A stretch of DNA of 64,000 nucleotides, taken from the NCBI RefSeq assembly GCF_000143825.1, contig NZ_CM000961.1, forward strand, positions 434,001 through 498,000. The letters run 5' to 3'. The translations under genes were made by a program, and so were the position numbers. A model generated the notes under the pieces. That model had not been told where the DNA came from, ran no database searches, and worked only from the letters and a program-made list of their open reading frames with translations. Below, piece after piece: positions 62,620-64,000 of the stretch (position 1 is the stretch's first letter; each line of letters opens with the position of its first letter). The DNA comes from Corynebacterium genitalium ATCC 33030. GTDB taxonomy: Bacteria > Actinomycetota > Actinomycetes > Mycobacteriales > Mycobacteriaceae.

Positions 62620-63651
62620 ATGATCCGCCCTGACCTCGCCGCCATCCCCGCCTACGTCCCCGGCACGTCTGATCCGGAGGCGTTGAAGCTGTCCTCGAAC
62701 GAGGTTGCTGGCCAGCCTCTCCCGGCGGCTGCGGAGGCGATGGCCAAGGCCGCGATCACCGGCAACCGTTACCCGGACATGGGCACGACACAGCTGCGCA
62801 CGGCGCTGGGCAAGCACCTCAGCGTCGATCCCGGCAACATCGCCGTTGGCTGCGGTTCGTCCGCGCTGTGCCAGCAGCTCGCACAGGCCACGTCCACACC
62901 CGAGAACAACATCGTCTTCCCGTGGCGCAGCTTCGAGGCGTACCCCATCTTCTGCCGCATCGCCGGGGCCGAGCCGCGACCGGTGCCTTTGCTTGACGAC
63001 GGCCACCTCGACCTGCACACCATCGCGTCCACCATCGACGAACGAACGTCCCTGGTCTACCTCTGCTCCCCCAACAACCCGTCGGGCGCAGTGGTGACCC
63101 GCGCCGAGTTCGACGACTTCATGGCCCGCGTTCCGGACCATGTCACCGTGGCGCTCGATGAGGCGTACGTCGAGTTCAACCGCGACCCCGATGCCGTCAA
63201 CGGCTGCGACGTTTGGCGGGAGCACGACAATGTCCTGTGTTTGCGCACCTTCTCCAAGGCGTACGGTCTGGCGGGCGTGCGCATCGGATACGCCTTCGGG
63301 CACCGCGAGCTGATCGACGCCGTGAACAAAGTCGGCGTCCCCTTCCAAGTCTCCGCCATCGCCCAAGCCGGGGCGCTCGCTTCGCTGCACCACTCCGACG
63401 AGCTGTTGGCCCGCCTCGAAGACACCATCGAGGTCCGTGACGAGGTCGCCGACCGCATCGGCGCCGCCCGCTCCCAGGCCAACTTTGTCTGGCTTCCTGC
63501 CGAGAAGTGCGACCGCGAACCAGCCTACATTGCCGCTGATCTTGCCCGGCGCGGTGTGCTCGTGCGCGCCTTCCCCGAAGGGCTCCGCGTGACAGTGACC
63601 GACCGCGAGGAAGCCGACGAGTTCCTTTCCGCGTGGGACGCGGTGACCTAG
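62620..63651 (+). CDS. pat: histidinol-phosphate/aromatic aminotransferase (HisC/Pat type)
   Basis: This 343-residue PLP enzyme is of the HisC family. It begins MIRPDLAAIPAYVPG and has LSSNEVAGQP, the PLP-phosphate region VGCGSSALCQQL, SPNNPSGAVV, VALDEAYVEF and the PLP Lys in RTFSKAYGLAGVRIGYAFG. The C-terminus has the substrate Arg in GLRVTV. The SSNE-x-x-x-P start is typical of the actinobacterial phenylalanine/aromatic aminotransferase Pat, while a histidinol-phosphate role cannot be excluded. TAGAAT lies 8 nt before ATG 62620, suggesting a leaderless transcript. An in-frame TTG lies two codons upstream. Confidence 0.9.
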   Translation: MIRPDLAAIPAYVPGTSDPEALKLSSNEVAGQPLPAAAEAMAKAAITGNRYPDMGTTQLRTALGKHLSVDPGNIAVGCGSSALCQQLAQATSTPENNIVFPWRSFEAYPIFCRIAGAEPRPVPLLDDGHLDLHTIASTIDERTSLVYLCSPNNPSGAVVTRAEFDDFMARVPDHVTVALDEAYVEFNRDPDAVNGCDVWREHDNVLCLRTFSKAYGLAGVRIGYAFGHRELIDAVNKVGVPFQVSAIAQAGALASLHHSDELLARLEDTIEVRDEVADRIGAARSQANFVWLPAEKCDREPAYIAADLARRGVLVRAFPEGLRVTVTDREEADEFLSAWDAVT

Positions 63652-63704
63652 CCGGTCCCGCCGCTTAGTCCCCGCCCCGGGCAAAAATCCGTACGCTGGT
63701 GCTC

Positions 63705-64000
63705 ATGCAGCTGAATTACTCTTTGAACTCCGGCTTCGCCACCGGCGACGGCTCTGCCCCCACCCGCGACAACGTTTCCGCCTGGATCGCGTGGGCCCCC
63801 GCGCCCGACGCGACGACTCTTTACTTGGCCCCGCGCGCGATGGCGCTGAACGACGACACCGTGCTCCTCGGTGTCCCTGTCGGCGACCTAGACGGCGTGG
63901 CAGATGCGCTGGCCGGGCGGAACATCGACCCGCAGCAGCTCTCTTACGGCCAGCCCGACGCACACGCTACGGTAGAGGTAGCCTCGCCGATTGCATTGGA
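63705..64000 (+). CDS. unknown protein, 3' end cut by window edge
   Basis: An open frame runs from ATG 63705 to the window end (98 residues). It begins MQLNYSLNSGFATGDGSAPT and includes LYLAPRAMALNDDTVLLGVPVGDLDGVADALAGRNI. TACGCT lies 7 nt before the ATG, again a leaderless pattern, and codon use is normal for this genome. There is no signal or membrane segment so far. I do not recognise the family. Confidence 0.6.
   Translation, partial: MQLNYSLNSGFATGDGSAPTRDNVSAWIAWAPAPDATTLYLAPRAMALNDDTVLLGVPVGDLDGVADALAGRNIDPQQLSYGQPDAHATVEVASPIAL

Overview
The window reads as chromosomal DNA of a Corynebacterium (high-G+C, Gram-positive, mycolate-type Actinomycetota). The gene order whcA/whiB-ponA2, mrpACDEFG, katA, sigC, asd-lysC, leuA, dnaQ-like, murT-gatD, recR, ybaB, dnaX, aspT follows, as I remember it, the inverted order of the C. 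glutamicum chromosome. LPXTG anchoring, the MurT/GatD pair and frequent leaderless starts (TANNNT 7-8 nt before ATG/GTG) fit the same group. No species is assigned.

Layout. 1-5.0 kb: RidA-like fragment, DUF4177, WhiB regulator, class A PBP with PASTA, YqeY, metallophosphoesterase, tRNA-Pro. 5.0-6.5 kb: an IS3-family element with an 8-bp target duplication. 6.6-9.7 kb: a double-headed, membrane-anchored alkaline phosphatase. 10-12 kb: small Cys protein and a YhgE-like membrane protein. 12.1-18.1 kb: six-gene Mrp Na+/H+ antiporter operon. 18.2-23.2 kb: catalase, a decayed NYN-domain gene, ECF sigma factor, and asd-lysC with an internal lysC start. 23.3-27.3 kb: acetamidase-like protein, DMT transporter, and leuA behind a Leu-codon leader peptide. 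27.4-35.3 kb: Pro-rich membrane protein, exonuclease-fold/BRCT protein, murT-gatD, recR, ybaB, dnaX. 35.3-38.8 kb: FtsX/LolD-type ABC transporter divergent from a soluble histidine kinase/response regulator pair, with a 20-bp palindrome between them. 38.8-41.7 kb: aspT, SRP RNA, tRNA-Ser(GGA). 41.7-50.8 kb: an accessory-looking stretch with an RraA-like protein, an LPXTG surface protein, and a queuosine/tRNA group (gluQ, yhhQ, tgt) interleaved with an AbiEi/AbiEii pair. 50.8-59.4 kb: MMPL transporter, tRNA-Ser(CGA), CsbD, tadA plus partner, tyrA, a glycine-betaine ABC transporter, tRNA-Arg. 59.4-64 kb: mgtE, an IS481-family element inserted at a second tRNA-Arg, tRNA-Ser(GCT), hisC/pat-type aminotransferase, partial unknown gene.

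The most unusual block is 45.9-50.8 kb. An AbiEii nucleotidyltransferase (family members of the MenT type modify tRNA 3' ends) is translationally coupled to gluQ, which acts on queuosine-modified tRNA-Asp. It diverges from a queuosine-precursor transporter through a region with two palindromic operator-like sites. The neighbouring Tgt has lost the three Cys of its usual zinc site. Next to it, the surface-protein gene is flanked by two copies of the gluQ 3' end (33 of 37 bases identical), the footprint of an insertion. Other points of note: the tandem alkaline phosphatase, a 60-bp iteron array in the IS481-type element, an A7 run fusing the IS3 orfA/orfB, a DnaQ-like protein lacking catalytic acids, and a MurT without zinc-ribbon cysteines.
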